Source: Buddleja alternifolia (lineage: Eukaryota > Streptophyta > Magnoliopsida > Lamiales > Scrophulariaceae). From it: 64,000 bases of DNA. Shown here in pieces: positions 24,046 to 34,710 of the stretch; position 1 is the first letter of the stretch, and the number at the start of each line of letters is the position of its first letter. A program made the position numbers and the translations under genes. The notes under the pieces are model-generated. The model had not been told where the DNA came from and searched no databases. It worked only from the letters and a program-made list of their open reading frames with translations. The DNA lies in the NCBI GenBank assembly GCA_019426215.1, contig CM033401.1:18109134-18173133 (forward strand), written 5' to 3'.

Positions 24046-25756
24046 ACTCCCCCAAACTTATCAATTGCTCGACCTTGAGCAATAAAAGGTCTAGGGCACA
24101 AAAAACATCATCAACCAAAAGGAGAAAACAAAAACAACAAACGAACTCACTTTCGTGGAGTAAACGATTGCACTTAGCCTGTGCAACAAGCCTTTAAACC
24201 TTTGAGTTACCTCAAAGGACGAGTTATAGTCTCGTGAGGGTTTGCAGACGATATACCCACAAAATCTAACAAACTTTCAATCTCAACCAGATGAATACAT
24301 CTCAACATAATTAACAAGAATAAATGGCACAAAATCATCCTTTTACAGCTCACAAATATATATACATATCAACTACTTTTGCTCATGTGACACCAATACT
24401 GGAAAAGACTCCATAGGGTGTAGTGAAAATAAATCTAAGGTATTATAGTCGAGAGGCATCCTTACCAAATTTTGGACATTAATCTCATATCTATCAACTT
24501 TATGATCAAACACAAAGCATAAGAATCATAGAAAATTTCATAGCCATTTAAATTTCATTATCTCAAACATTCAAACTTTCAATTCATATGAAACTTTTCA
24601 ATTAATTAATTGCATTAAGGCTAGATCATTTGCAATGTTTTATTCCATTAGGCTTTCTATGGCACCCATGTAACAAGCTTTAGATCAATGACTCCCAAAC
24701 TAGATAGTTTTGGGGCATTAAGTGTAAAGACACTCCTAAGAATTTAATCACTCGAGTGTCAAAGGCCACGAAATAAAACTAGATCTTTTAAACAATTCGC
24801 TTCTTTTTGGCTTGAGCTTAGCTCAAATTAGCATAATAGTACAGTATATAGACATGAAACTTTTCACCTCCAGTACGTATTAGCCTGACCAATTTTGGTC
24901 ATACCAAAATTCAACCTTTTTAATTCATTTTTTAGCATACAAAATTAACTATTCAACTTATAACCGTATGAGAAATCTAAGTTAATATTTCCGGGAAAAA
25001 TTCCTTAAGTGTCTCAAGATGGTTATCCTCTCAACTCCTCTACCTTCGATTTATGTGCATTGTGAATCATCTAAGAAATCAATCCTAGTGTAGGATCTCC
25101 ATGAGCAATTTCAAAGATATATATGTTCATTTACATTCAAATTATTTCAAAAAATCATGCCATTTTTTAAAGTTAATCAATTTAAATGCATCAATTGGAA
25201 GGACTAAAAAAAAAAACCATGCTTGATTTTCTCAACATAAACACATATAAACATGATAGCATACAAATTCCCCCAAACTTGAGCTAAACGAGGTACACAT
25301 GACATGACAAAAATAGCAAACACATGGTGATTAATCATATGAATGTATTAAAACCACAAAGTACTACCCACATATACCCCCAAACTTAAACTCAATATTG
25401 TCCCCAATGTTGTCTCACATAAACGCATGCAAAAGGTATAAGAGTACTTACAATCAAGGATTGTTGAAAAACAATCCTTCATCACAAATATGTTCCAAAT
25501 CAAACTCATCTCATCAAAATAGGCCTCTCAAAACAACGGGAAATTACTACTAACATGTTCAACATACTTATCAAACAAACCATTAAGCATATTAAAACAC
25601 ATGCCAAAAGTGCATGCTTAGACAAAACAAATAAAACGAAAAGCAAAAACAAAAAAAAGAAAGCAAAAAAAATAAAAGAAAACTCACAAAGCTTGGGTTG
25701 CCTCCCAAGAAGTGCTCTTTTAAAGTCACTAGCTTGACTTTATGTAAGAGATTGAC
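24046..25756 (-). other. Non-coding 3' tail of the nested Athila relative
   Basis: No convincing ORF in 1.7 kb. It begins on the - strand side with the purine tract (24046-24059). Its sequence matches, in the opposite orientation, the tail of the outer Athila element at 39841-41088; for example GTCAAAGGCCACGAAATAAA here against TTTATTTCGTGGCCTTTGAC there. Several CCCCCAAACTT repeats (25270, 25378) are further purine-tract-like sequences on the - strand. Confidence 0.8.
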
Positions 25757-26716
25757 TCAAGGTGGTTTATGTGTGAATGCCTTATTCGTTCTCCAATCCA
25801 CTATTGGGTATCGCTTCAACCTTTTGCCCTTTGTAGTGAAGATTGACCAATTATTTGTGCTACATATCCTAGGGTTAGACCAAGCAATCATCCACTCACG
25901 AGTTTTTTTATGGTCCCTCAATACCTCTATTACCTTTTCTTCCTCATGCTCCGGATGGTGGTGCGGATTTTTCTCCAAGCTAGAGATAATGTCTCGTTTT
26001 TCTTCACCAATCACCTTGACATATTTCAGCTCCATCATGTATGGATGTTGAAGATTATTGGCTCGTTTTTCATGAAAGTGCTCAACACTAAAAGGATCAA
26101 AAACATCAATGTGTAAAGACAAATCAAAATCAATTAGATGCTCAAAAACCTCATAGTTATCGAAATTAACCATGTCATCTCCTACATTCAATAACAACTT
26201 ACCATCGTCGGCATCAAATACCGATTTACCTGTGGCTAGGGAAGAAAGTAAAGAAATGTCAACACCGTCAGAAAGGATAGGAGTCGAATGCTCATCGTTG
26301 GAGGAATCTGCTTTCGAATTTTCCAACTTCATTTCATTCAACATCATGAAGTTGAATTCCTCCTTTTGATCTATCTCAGTGGTACCAAGCAATGCCCATG
26401 GTACTTTCTCAGATATGTCGCTCGTTAGTTGCTTGAGTTGATGATTCATCTCCTTCATTTCCCGCCGTGCGTCCTTCATCATAAAGTGGAGCTCTCCAAT
26501 GGTGTTATCAAGTTGTTCCTCCGGAGTAGGAATTCTTTCTTGGTAATGTTGTGGAAAGAACCCTTGTGCATAACACGCTTCAATGACGCTTTGCAGCCAT
26601 AATTGATTCTCCGGTAGTGTCATATCAGGAAAATTTCTATCCTTTGCGAATTGAATGACGCTTTGCAGCCATAATTGATTCTCCGGAAGGGTCATATCTG
26701 GAAAATTTCTAGCCAT
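25757..26716 (-). CDS. Intact 319-codon ORF of the nested Athila relative (gag/protease remnant mosaic)
   Basis: This is the only long intact ORF among the gypsy sequences here. The N-terminus MARNFPDMTLPENQLWLQ equals the start of Athila Gag (compare MATTLPDMCLLENQTCLQ at 15582) and is duplicated: RNFPDM...SVI occurs at residues 3-21 and 27-45. A charged, probably helical stretch follows (about 75-110, MMKDARREMKEMNHQL). Residues about 160-190 (SSLATGKSVFDADDGKLLLN plus VGDDMVNFD) resemble the C-terminal end of Athila protease. Later residues (EEEKVIEVLRDHKK) resemble the Athila linker before RT. Capsid core, protease active site and all of pol are absent. An intact frame in a 2%-diverged element may reflect youth or selection for a Gag-like helper; I cannot tell which. 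Confidence 0.7.
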   Translation of the reverse strand: MARNFPDMTLPENQLWLQSVIQFAKDRNFPDMTLPENQLWLQSVIEACYAQGFFPQHYQERIPTPEEQLDNTIGELHFMMKDARREMKEMNHQLKQLTSDISEKVPWALLGTTEIDQKEEFNFMMLNEMKLENSKADSSNDEHSTPILSDGVDISLLSSLATGKSVFDADDGKLLLNVGDDMVNFDNYEVFEHLIDFDLSLHIDVFDPFSVEHFHEKRANNLQHPYMMELKYVKVIGEEKRDIISSLEKNPHHHPEHEEEKVIEVLRDHKKTREWMIAWSNPRICSTNNWSIFTTKGKRLKRYPIVDWRTNKAFTHKPP

Positions 26717-26828
26717 TGCGAGCTAAGAGTGTAAGAAAAAAATAAAAATAATAATAATAAAAAAATTTAATAAAAATAAAATAAATACTTAAAACTTGCA
26801 CTAAAATCAAAAACTAAAATTAAACAAG

Positions 26829-26846
26829 TCCCCGGCAACGGCGCCA
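26829..26846 (-). other. Primer-binding site of the nested Athila relative (tRNA-Asp)
   Basis: On the - strand TGGCGCCGTTGCCGGGGA lies six bases inside the 5' LTR edge. It complements the 3' end of plant tRNA-Asp, the usual Athila-type primer, with no mismatch that I can recall. Confidence 0.88.
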
Positions 26847-26852
26847 AAAACT

Positions 26853-28531
26853 TGACACGAAAAATCCTTACGTGTATTAAACAGCAAGTGGACTGGTCGT
26901 GTGTAGTATTAAAGTGGACAATAAAGTCCGGGTTGTCGAACCTCAAGGACTTGTATTTTAGTTTATGATTTTAAAGCAATTGAAGAACTTAAACTAAAAC
27001 AAGAATTAACTAAAATATTATGGAAGTAAGATATAAGAAACAAGATGTCGAAATCAAGATAGCTATGGAAGAGAGCAACTAAGACACATGTGTTGGCATA
27101 AATTAATCAATTTTCACTATAAACATGTTCTCATATTATTAGACTAATGTTGCTTTGGTGGAAAAAACCTTAAATAATTACTACCCGATTTCTCGGCTGT
27201 AATAATCCTATGATTAATTGATGGTTCTCTAGATATGTCTATCCGAGAATCTAACCAACAATCATGCATTCAAGTTCTAGAATTTCCCCGGATTAATCCG
27301 GCTAACTGCACCCGGGAATCTCTACCTATCTCTAGGGGCAATTCCCTATTTTTTACAGATTATATGATGATCCTCTTTGCACCTTAAATTACCTTCTCTC
27401 GAACGAATAATTTAAGCAATAAATCATGCATATGGTAGCTAAGCATATGATGCATTCAAACAAGATCAAGACACAAAACAACAATAGAATTAATATGAAA
27501 AACACAATTTATAACTCAATTATCATAATTTAGTCTCAACATGGCCTTAGTTCGAAGAATCTATTTCATCATAAAAGATAAAAGATAGGAACTTAAATTA
27601 AGATTCATATTCATAGACAAAAATAAATCTAAATCTAAGAAACTCCCTCGTATTTTTTATGGTTGAACTTCGATCTTCATCTCTTCCATGCTTCTTGATT
27701 TCTTCACCTTCAAAGGTTCTTGATAATCTTCATAACAAATCTAAGGATGATGAAGATGATGATAGGATGTGTTTAGGCTCCCCCAATGGGGAATGTGTTT
27801 TCAAGTGTCTTTGTAGGATGACCTCCAATCCTCCTTTTATAGCCAAAAAAATCCACCTACCAAGAACATGTCCTTCCATTCTCTTTTCTTTCCACCTACC
27901 ATTCTCTTGCTTTTCATCTACCAAGAATGTGAACTACAATTCTCTTGTTTTCCACCTACCATTCTCTAACTTTTCTCCTACCAAGAATGTGAGCTACCAT
28001 TCTCTTCCTTTCCATCTACTAAGAATGTGAACTACCATTCTCTTGTTTTCCACCTACTAAGAATGGGAGCTACCACTTTCGTGTTTTCCAGCGCAGAGAT
28101 AGTGTTTTATTCATACAATTCTCCACAGACCTCCGAATTGGATTATTCAAGTCCCCATGTAAAGATAAGACATAGCTCTAAAACTTTGTAGAAGGACACT
28201 ACATCAAATTCGGTCGCTAAAGTTATCCAAATGGCGTTCCAACGTGGAGATTGTTTCTGATTTGGCGCCCAGGTGTGCGGAAATGGTACTAAAACATGAT
28301 CTTGGCTAACTCCAACTTATTTCTTGCTTGTTTGGTCGTGGAGGTGTGAAGCATCTTGGCCTAAACTTGTTTTATACGTCATTTTTCAGCCCGTTCTTCG
28401 ATTGTATCCATTTAAGGTCTGAAATCACTTAATGCACGAATTAAATGCACATGTGGAAAGAATCAAGCGATAAATGAACCTAAAACATAAACGGAAAGGG
28501 GCTTAAAAACACGTAAAAACGACTCCTATCA
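26853..28531 (-). repeat. 5' LTR of the nested Athila relative
   Basis: It has the same length as the left LTR (1679 bp) and the same termini, with about 2% difference. Its TATA complement is at 27835-27841, with CACCTACCA at about 27853, 27902 and 27953. It is the promoter LTR for the ORF at 26716-25757. Confidence 0.95.
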
Positions 28532-28897
28532 CAGTTCCACTGATGTGCCTACAGTCTTAAGCTCCCACCATCACATGGTGCCACTCCCATGTCAAAGCTA
28601 AGATTGTACAAGTATTCGAAGTCTTTATTTGCCCATTAAAAACTTCATATTACTTGCAAACTAGTTTTAGTAATCATGGTCGATCTCTCTAGTGTAATTC
28701 TTCCTATCCCATAGGAAGTAGAGAGATCACACTGAAAACACGGACAAAATATTTTACACAACTTATAGATGCAGATAAGAATTAAGTGAAAACTAAATAA
28801 TGCATTTTATTATAAATAATATTTAAGTTCAATACAAGATAGATGCCCTATTCATACTATCGTCTATGGCATCTGAGGACATAATCCTAATAGTTGC

Positions 28898-28957
28898 AAA
28901 GATGTGAAGAAACCGATCTTGTGCTTAATTGGGAGAAGTGCCATTTTATGGTACAAA
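28898..28957 (+). pseudogene. Athila reverse transcriptase, 60-bp island between two solo LTRs
   Basis: The bases encode RCEETDLVLNWEKCHFMV, the conserved RT block that follows the FxDD box in Athila. The left side resumes after the GTTGC duplication. The right side stops at ACAAA (28953-28957), which pairs with ACAAG at 30648-30652 as the duplication of the next solo LTR. Confidence 0.9.
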
Positions 28958-30647
28958 TGTTAGTTTTATGCCCTCAAATGCCATAGATGATAGAATTATA
29001 GGGCATTGAATTGTAACTAAACATTCTTATATTAATACAAAGGTATTTCATGTTGTTTCTTATAGGCATTTGTAAGTTTTCATAAACAACGTATAGTCTT
29101 TGATAATAAGGCAAAGCTTTTACTCCCTATGGGTTACGGAGAATGGCACTAGAAGTGTTTGATCCTTAGTTTCTAAATTGGTTCGCAGGTCGAAGAGAGT
29201 ATTGACTGGACACAATTACTAGATAGAGACTTGTATGATATAAGTTTTGACAGGAAAGTGTCAGTCGAACACTATAAGTATGTTAGTGGGAATTTATGTC
29301 ATAGACACATTAGTTAAACTGATGAGTTCGAACATGGCTCACATCAGTTATGTCACATGGGTTTTCACTCAATGACAGTCAATGACAAAAGTGATAAGTT
29401 GTGATAGGTACGCCAAAACCTTAGACCTGAGTAATCACGTTGAAGATGTGCTTGTGACATCAAGTCTGTTGTTAGAGTAGTTAGATCCAATTCACCCGTT
29501 GGTGGGGTTGACCTCGAAGTGCGGCTTGATGGGCAAGTAGAAATCTTAACTGATTAGCAAAATGGAATTTATTCTCTCATAAGTGAATGAGCTAAATATC
29601 CTATGTCATCATGAATGGGTGACGTCAAAGACTTTGGCCAAAGCATTAGAGATACTCATGTTGGACATAAGAGTATACTCAGTGACCTCGATTCACTATG
29701 AGCTAAGCATATGGTCAAGTCCTGTGAGTTTGACTAAACCATGACTCTCACTTGACTGGGATATAAGAATAAAGGGTTTATACTCGTATGATATTCACAT
29801 CGTGAAAGGTTAGTAATGATTCTATTCATTCGTTCTCAATTGGGATACGATTTGGGCCACGAGATTGGCTAGGTATTACCCACATCCTTTTGGCATCCTT
29901 CCAATTGCCTTTTGAGACGAACCTAAAAAGTCGCGCTTAAAGGAATTGCAAAGGGAAAATTATGGAATAAGACTTGAGAGATTTTTCGGTATTTGATATC
30001 GTAATTAATTAATTAATTAATTAATTAAATCATTAGATGATCTTATTAATTAATTAAGTTAATGTACTAATTAATTTCTTTGTGAAATTAATTATAGAAT
30101 TAACTTAGATTAATTAGTTATTTAACAATTTATTTATTGGATAAATAATATTTATTAAATTAAAACCATATACATGGACTAAGCCCGAGGGCTTAAAAAC
30201 CCCCAAGTGGATGTCCATTATGGACGCCTAGGCCTTAGTAATTTAGGCTTAATTATTTTCTTATGTAGTATAAATACTATTTAGTGGAAATAATTAACCC
30301 AAAGGCTTAATTATTTTCTTATGTAGTATAAATACTATTTAGTGGAAATAATTAACCCTAGCCTCATAATTGTCTTTCTCTCCGAGTCATAGAATTCCAC
30401 TTCGCTCTCTCTCTCTAGTCATCCATTGGGGAAGAAAAAGAAGGATTTTTCGCTCTCAATTCCAGCGTGGTAATTTAGAAGCAGTGGTTGTTTCGCTGCT
30501 TGGAAAAGGCATCAAAAGCTGGTTCAGCATTTTCGATAACACGAAGAAAGGTACACTTTCTTTAACATGACTTGGATACATGAAATCAGAGATGAACCAC
30601 CGTGAGATTTAAACTTTTCGCTGTGTTTTATATGTAAAAACCTAACA
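28958..30647 (+). repeat. L2 solo LTR, + strand (1690 bp), complete
   Basis: It opens TGTTAGTTTTATGCCC and closes AAAAACCTAACA. The flanks ACAAA/ACAAG are a 5-bp duplication with one mutation, and removing the LTR restores RT coding (HFMV then QEGIVLGHKMS). It is in opposite orientation to the other L2 solo LTR only 70 bp away. It contains a duplicated 58-bp promoter block and no gene. Confidence 0.92.
30246..30361 (+). promoter_or_regulatory. 58-bp tandem duplication with two TATA boxes in the L2 LTR
   Basis: A 58-bp block starting GGCTTAATTATTTTC occurs at 30246 and again at 30304, practically identical. Each copy carries TATAAATA (30269-30276 and 30327-30334). This LTR therefore has a doubled core promoter; the identity indicates a recent duplication. 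Confidence 0.8.
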
Positions 30648-31302
30648 ACAAGAGGGTATTGTTCTAGGCCATAAAATGTCGCGAGAAGGGATAGAAGTGG
30701 ATAAAGCAAAGATCGAAGTGATAGCCAATCTACCTCCACCACGCACAGTCAAGGCTGTGAGGAGTTTCTTAGGCCACGCTAGGTTTTATCGATGCTAGAT
30801 AGCGAATTTCTCTAAAATTGCTAAACCCCTATCTACCCTCCTTATGAAAGATGTGTCTTTTGACTTCAATGATAATTGTATACATGCATTCCTTACCCTG
30901 AAGAAAAAGTTGATTTTTGTACCAGTGATGTCGGCACCATATTGGGATCTACCAGTCAAGCTTATGTGCAACGCTAGTGATACTGCTGTAGGGGCGGTCT
31001 TTGGTCAGAGAAAAGGTAAAAGTTTCCATACTATTTACTATGCCAGTCGTACGTTGAATGACGCTCAGATTAATTACGCAACGACTGAAAAGGAACTTTT
31101 AGCAGTGGTGTTAGCATTGGACAAATTTCACTCCTGTTTAATTCTCAATAAAGTGATAATTTATACTGACAATTCTGCCTTGAAATACCTGCTTGCTAAA
31201 AAGGATGCAAAACCTAGACTACTTAGGTGGATGCTGTTTTTGCAAGAATTTGAGTTAGAAATTTGAGATAAGAAAGGCACTGAGAATGTTGTAATAGACC
31301 AC
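30648..31302 (+). pseudogene. Athila RT C-terminus and RNase H
   Basis: RT resumes as QEGIVLGHKMSREGIEVDKA, PPPRTVKAVRSFLGHARFYR, then a stop near 30796. The RT/RNase H-like region continues from 30844: [67 protein letters not shown]. RNase H catalytic positions (Asp in NASD, Glu in TEKE, Asp in YTDN) are present. A TGA at 31264-31266 interrupts the usual EIRDKKG sequence, an Arg-to-stop change. Confidence 0.9.
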
Positions 31303-32692
31303 ATGTCTAGACTAGAATTTGCAAATGAAAAATTGGATAATAATATACCCATTAGAGGGAAATTTTTAGATGAACAACTTTTTGCTCTATCTGTAAACTC
31401 CCTCCCATGGTATGCTGATTTTGCCAATTATGTTGTTATCCGTATTACACCCCTTGGTCTCACATATCACCAGCAGCAAAAAAAATTAAAAGATGCCAGA
31501 AAATATTTCTGGGAAGAACCGTTTTTGTTTAAAGTTGGTACAGATGGAGTGATCAGATGATGCCCAAGGAAGAAGTGGCATCTGTTTTGGCACATTGCCA
31601 TGATATGCTAGCGGGAGGTCACTTTGGTCTCACTAAAACTACAACAAAGGTGCTTCAATCAGGTTTTTTCTGGCCCACTCTTTTTAAAGGTGCTTATGCA
31701 TATGTGCAGTCTTGTGATCGTTGTCAGCATACTAATAATATTTCTAGACGTCATGAGATGTCTTTGAATATTGTGCTTGTAGGTGAAATTTTTGATGTGT
31801 GGGGGATAGATTTTATGAGACCCTTTACAAGTTGTTGTTCCAACAAGTATGTTTTGGTTGCTCTGGATTATGTTTCTAAATGGGTAGAGGCTCAAGCACT
31901 ACCAACAAATGATGCTAAGGCAGTGGTGCGATTTTTGAAAAAAAATGAATTTCTACAAAATTTGGCACATCTCGAGCTATCATCACTGATGGTGGTACTC
32001 ATTTTTGAAATATGCAATTTGAGAACTTGTTAAGTAAGTAGGATGTTAAACATAAGGTGTCCACCCCATATCACCCCCAAACTAGTGGTCAAGTGGAAGT
32101 GTCCAATAGGAAAATTAAAAGAATTTTGGAAAAACATGGTTAATAGCCATAGAACCGATTGGTCTCTCAAGTTAGATGATGCGTTGTGGGCCTACCGAAC
32201 TGCTTTTAAAACCCCAATTGGCATGTCCCCTTATACTTTAGTTTTTGGAAAAGCATGTCATTTACCTGTGGAACTTGAACATCATGCATACTGGGCTATC
32301 AAATTTCTTAACTTGATGCCAACACTGTAGGTAATAATAGGATACTCCAGCTGCATGAATTAGAGGAATGGAGGCATGATGCATATGAAAACGCAAAGTT
32401 GTACAAGGAAAGGACTATGCAATGGAATGACAAGCACATCACTCATTGTGAATCTCAAGAAGGAGAGAAAGTTTTGTTGTACAACTCCCGCCTACGATTG
32501 TTTCTAGGGAAACTTAAGTCTCGTTGAATTGGCCCTTTTTGGATGGTACGAGTTTACTCTTCAGGCGTTGTGGAGCTAATTACAAAAGAGGGAAGGACTT
32601 TTGCAGTCAATGGTCAATGGGTGAAACATTATGCAGGAAATGATTGGACTGCAGATGAGACGTCCATTGAGCTTCATGATCCAGCTCACTGA
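31303..32692 (+). pseudogene. Athila integrase, broken into several frames
   Basis: The stretch encodes the spacer after RNase H (FAKLPWYADF-type: LPWYADFANYVVI), the H2C2 zinc finger (HCHDMLAGGHFGLTKTTTKV and CDRCQHTNNIS), and the integrase core (FDVWGIDFMRPF; VSKWVEAQALPTNDAKAVV). Then, in other frames, come ITDGGTHF-type sequence, [16 protein letters not shown] and the C-terminus up to HYAGNDWTADETSIELHDPA. The first two acidic residues (GIDF and DGGTHF) and the Glu of VEVSNR are recognisable. Frameshifts near 31945, 32035 and 32330 and stops disable it. Confidence 0.9.
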
Positions 32693-33352
32693 CATCAACC
32701 GAGCTTTTTCTATGCATTTTTGTTTTATTTGTTCGTTTGTTTTTAATTCCTATTTTTCTTGTAGTTTTTGAGTTGTTTCTGTTTTTTAATGTAGGAGAAT
32801 AACTCCAGACAGGATGTTTGAATGTTCGTTACCTGATGTTCGAACATCCCATTCGTAAAGTTTATACAATTACGCGGATAGCACGTCTATACGCAGATAA
32901 TGCACGTTCGAACGTCCCAGCTCTCACGTTTCAACGTGAGACGCATACTTACAAATATAAAAACGGTGCCAGCCAGCTTAAAAGTCCAAAAGTCACAAAT
33001 CCCTAAATTCAGTCAAGACTCCTCCACTCCCCCTCTCACGCTCGAACTCTCATTTCTTCTTCTCCTTACCACATCACGACTAGTACCCACCACTGACACC
33101 ACTGCTACACCACCTCAAAGAAAATTTCCACTAGTGTGCCACCGTCCAAACCATTAGTTGCGGTATCTGCGCTGAAAAGGAAACTCACATCCGAACGCTA
33201 GGCAACGCGCGTTCAAACATGAATCTCCTGCTTTTATTACGCTGATTCTGCCGACGAAAAGCTTAGGTGTTGATTGTGTTGATAGTGTGCATATTGATTG
33301 GCTTTGGGTTGGCTATGTTGTTCCAAGTTGTAAAATTTACTGTTATTCCCTC
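32693..33352 (+). other. Spacer after integrase with TTCGAA-centred palindromes
   Basis: No convincing ORF. The region holds GATGTTCGAACATC (about 32837-32850) and GCACGTTCGAACGTCC (about 32903-32918), plus half-sites such as TCACGTTTCAACGTGA. These resemble motifs in the LTRs at 14481 and 41251. Confidence 0.7.
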
Positions 33353-34191
33353 ATGCCTCGTCTTAAACAAACTGCAAACAGAGAAAAAAAAAGAAAGGCT
33401 GGGGAAGGTACTTCTGGCAATGTGCCTACTCCTGCTGCCACAACACAAGCAGAACCAGTGACCCCTTTGGCTTCGGGATTTAGTAATCTTAAACCCCGTT
33501 TGGTTTTGAAGGAAAGGCAGTTAGTACCAAGGCGACCTAATCTGAAAAGAATATTTTAGGATAATGACTGGTTGAAATTCTATAAACCACCACAGCCTAT
33601 TATGCTCTCATGGGTATAGGAGTTTTATAGCAATGCTTCTGATGTTTTTCTGAAAGCTCCTAGGTTCTTTACACTGGCATCTGTTACTATCAAAGGTGAG
33701 ACTGTCTCATGTACTGATGAGGATATTCGCAATTGCCTTGGTCTTCCCACAGGTATCACTTGTGAGTTTGCAACTCTGATTGGGCCGTCTGTAGGAATTT
33801 TTCGTGTTGATCTGACCCTGGTGTCAAAAAGATCAGAACCACACAGGAGAAAGGTGACAGTTCTAGGGATGGTTCATCTGTACATTCCAGGTTACTTGAG
33901 GGTCTACAGCAGTAAGTTACTGCATTTCTGAAGAGTCACACAGCTTTCCAACACCAGATTCAGAATGCCATTAGTGTGAGCTATAAGATGTTGAGTCAGT
34001 ATTTAGGCCAGTACTAGAGAGAGTTGATTTTTGTTGCCGATACTGCAATGGGACATCCAGTGCCTGACTATCCCCTACCACCAGAGTTCATCCTGTATCC
34101 CTTCCCGGCCACTGCTGACCCCATTGTTCAACCGGATGGCAATGACAGTCCACCTACTAAGGAGAATGTTGATATGGCAGTAGAGGAGTGA
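33353..34191 (+). pseudogene. Athila post-integrase ORF (plant transposon/env-like region), broken
   Basis: From the ATG at 33353 the reading is MPRLKQTANREKKRKAGEGT with a Lys/Arg-rich, possibly nuclear-targeting start. A low-complexity linker follows, then RPNLKRIF and a stop at 33557. The same frame goes on with DNDWLKFYKPPQP, EFYSNASDVFLKAPRFFTLA and IKGETVSCTDEDIRNCLGLP. The pattern 'EFYxN ... V(R/K)G ... I...LGLP' is that of the 'putative plant transposon protein' domain found downstream of integrase in Athila-like elements, sometimes called env-like. At least four stops occur, and no transmembrane segment is convincing. Function is unknown; family assignment is by pattern memory. Confidence 0.6.
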
Positions 34192-34548
34192 TTGTTGCTT
34201 TTGTTTATTTTGCTTTTGTTCTTCTGTTTTCCTTTTTTTTTTCCTTTCATTTTTGCTGGTTTTGTAATGCTTTTTATCTTTATCTGTTTCTTTAAATTGC
34301 TGTTTTGGTCTCTTTTGCTAGATTATATTTTTCTATGTTTTAGTAGCGGTAGCATATGGTTGCATGGGCGCTCCTGGGAGAATTGCTTCTGAAACATTGC
34401 CATGAGGCATCTAGGTTTGCTTTTCAGCATCCTAGTTGGTACAACCCCTCCTATTTTTTTCATTTTTCAATTTCCATGTTTTAGCTTGTGCAACATTGGG
34501 GATAATGTTGGGGTTAAGTTTAGTGGTAGGAAAGGATTGAAGAATGTA
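34192..34548 (+). other. Athila 3' non-coding sequence before the CACTA element
   Basis: T-rich sequence followed by GTGCAACATTGGGGATAATG, which parallels the nested relative's tail (complement near 25400). It ends with GTA (34546-34548), the duplication of the CACTA insertion. Confidence 0.8.
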
Positions 34549-34710
34549 TACTACTAAAAAAATACACTATTACAGCGCACCTATCACAACGGTTTTAGTA
34601 AAACCGCTGAACGGAGACACCTATGACAACGGTTCATGGGGAACCGCTGTAATAGGTTACGCCTATTACAGCGGTTCAAGGGTGAACCGCTGTAATAGGC
34701 AATTGCCCTA
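34549..34710. repeat. Left subterminal repeats of the CACTA element
   Basis: Motifs CCTATTACAGCGGTT, AACCGCTGTAATAGG and degenerate forms (CACCTATCACAACGGTTTT, CCTATGACAACGGTTC) alternate in both orientations, forming local hairpins. Confidence 0.85.

Larger units (their letters stand above)
22367..28531 (-). mobile_element. Young non-autonomous Athila-related element, 6165 bp, complete
   Basis: CAGTT flanks both ends (22362-22366 and 28532-28536). Two LTRs of exactly 1679 bp differ at roughly 33 positions by eye (about 2%). Orientation is -, shown by an 18-base primer site at 26829-26846 and a purine tract on the - strand at 24046-24059. The 2.8-kb interior has one intact ORF and a long non-coding tail, with no RT, RNase H or integrase. 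It must rely on enzymes from a relative. The tail matches that of the outer Athila element. It lies inside an L2 solo LTR that lies inside the Athila RT. Confidence 0.95.
20626..28892 (-). repeat. L2 solo LTR, - strand, carrying a MITE and a nested retrotransposon
   Basis: GTTGC flanks both ends (20621-20625 and 28893-28897). The outer sequence opens TGTTGGGTTTCG and closes ATAATCCTAATA, which on the - strand is TATTAGG...CCCAACA. Removing it restores RT coding (RNLTLVLQ then RCEETDLVLNWEK). Without the inserts (MITE 21266-21615, nested element 22367-28531) about 1.74 kb remain, close to the 1.69-kb copy at 28958. No internal region or second LTR is left, so it is a solo LTR produced by LTR-LTR recombination. 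Confidence 0.9.
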
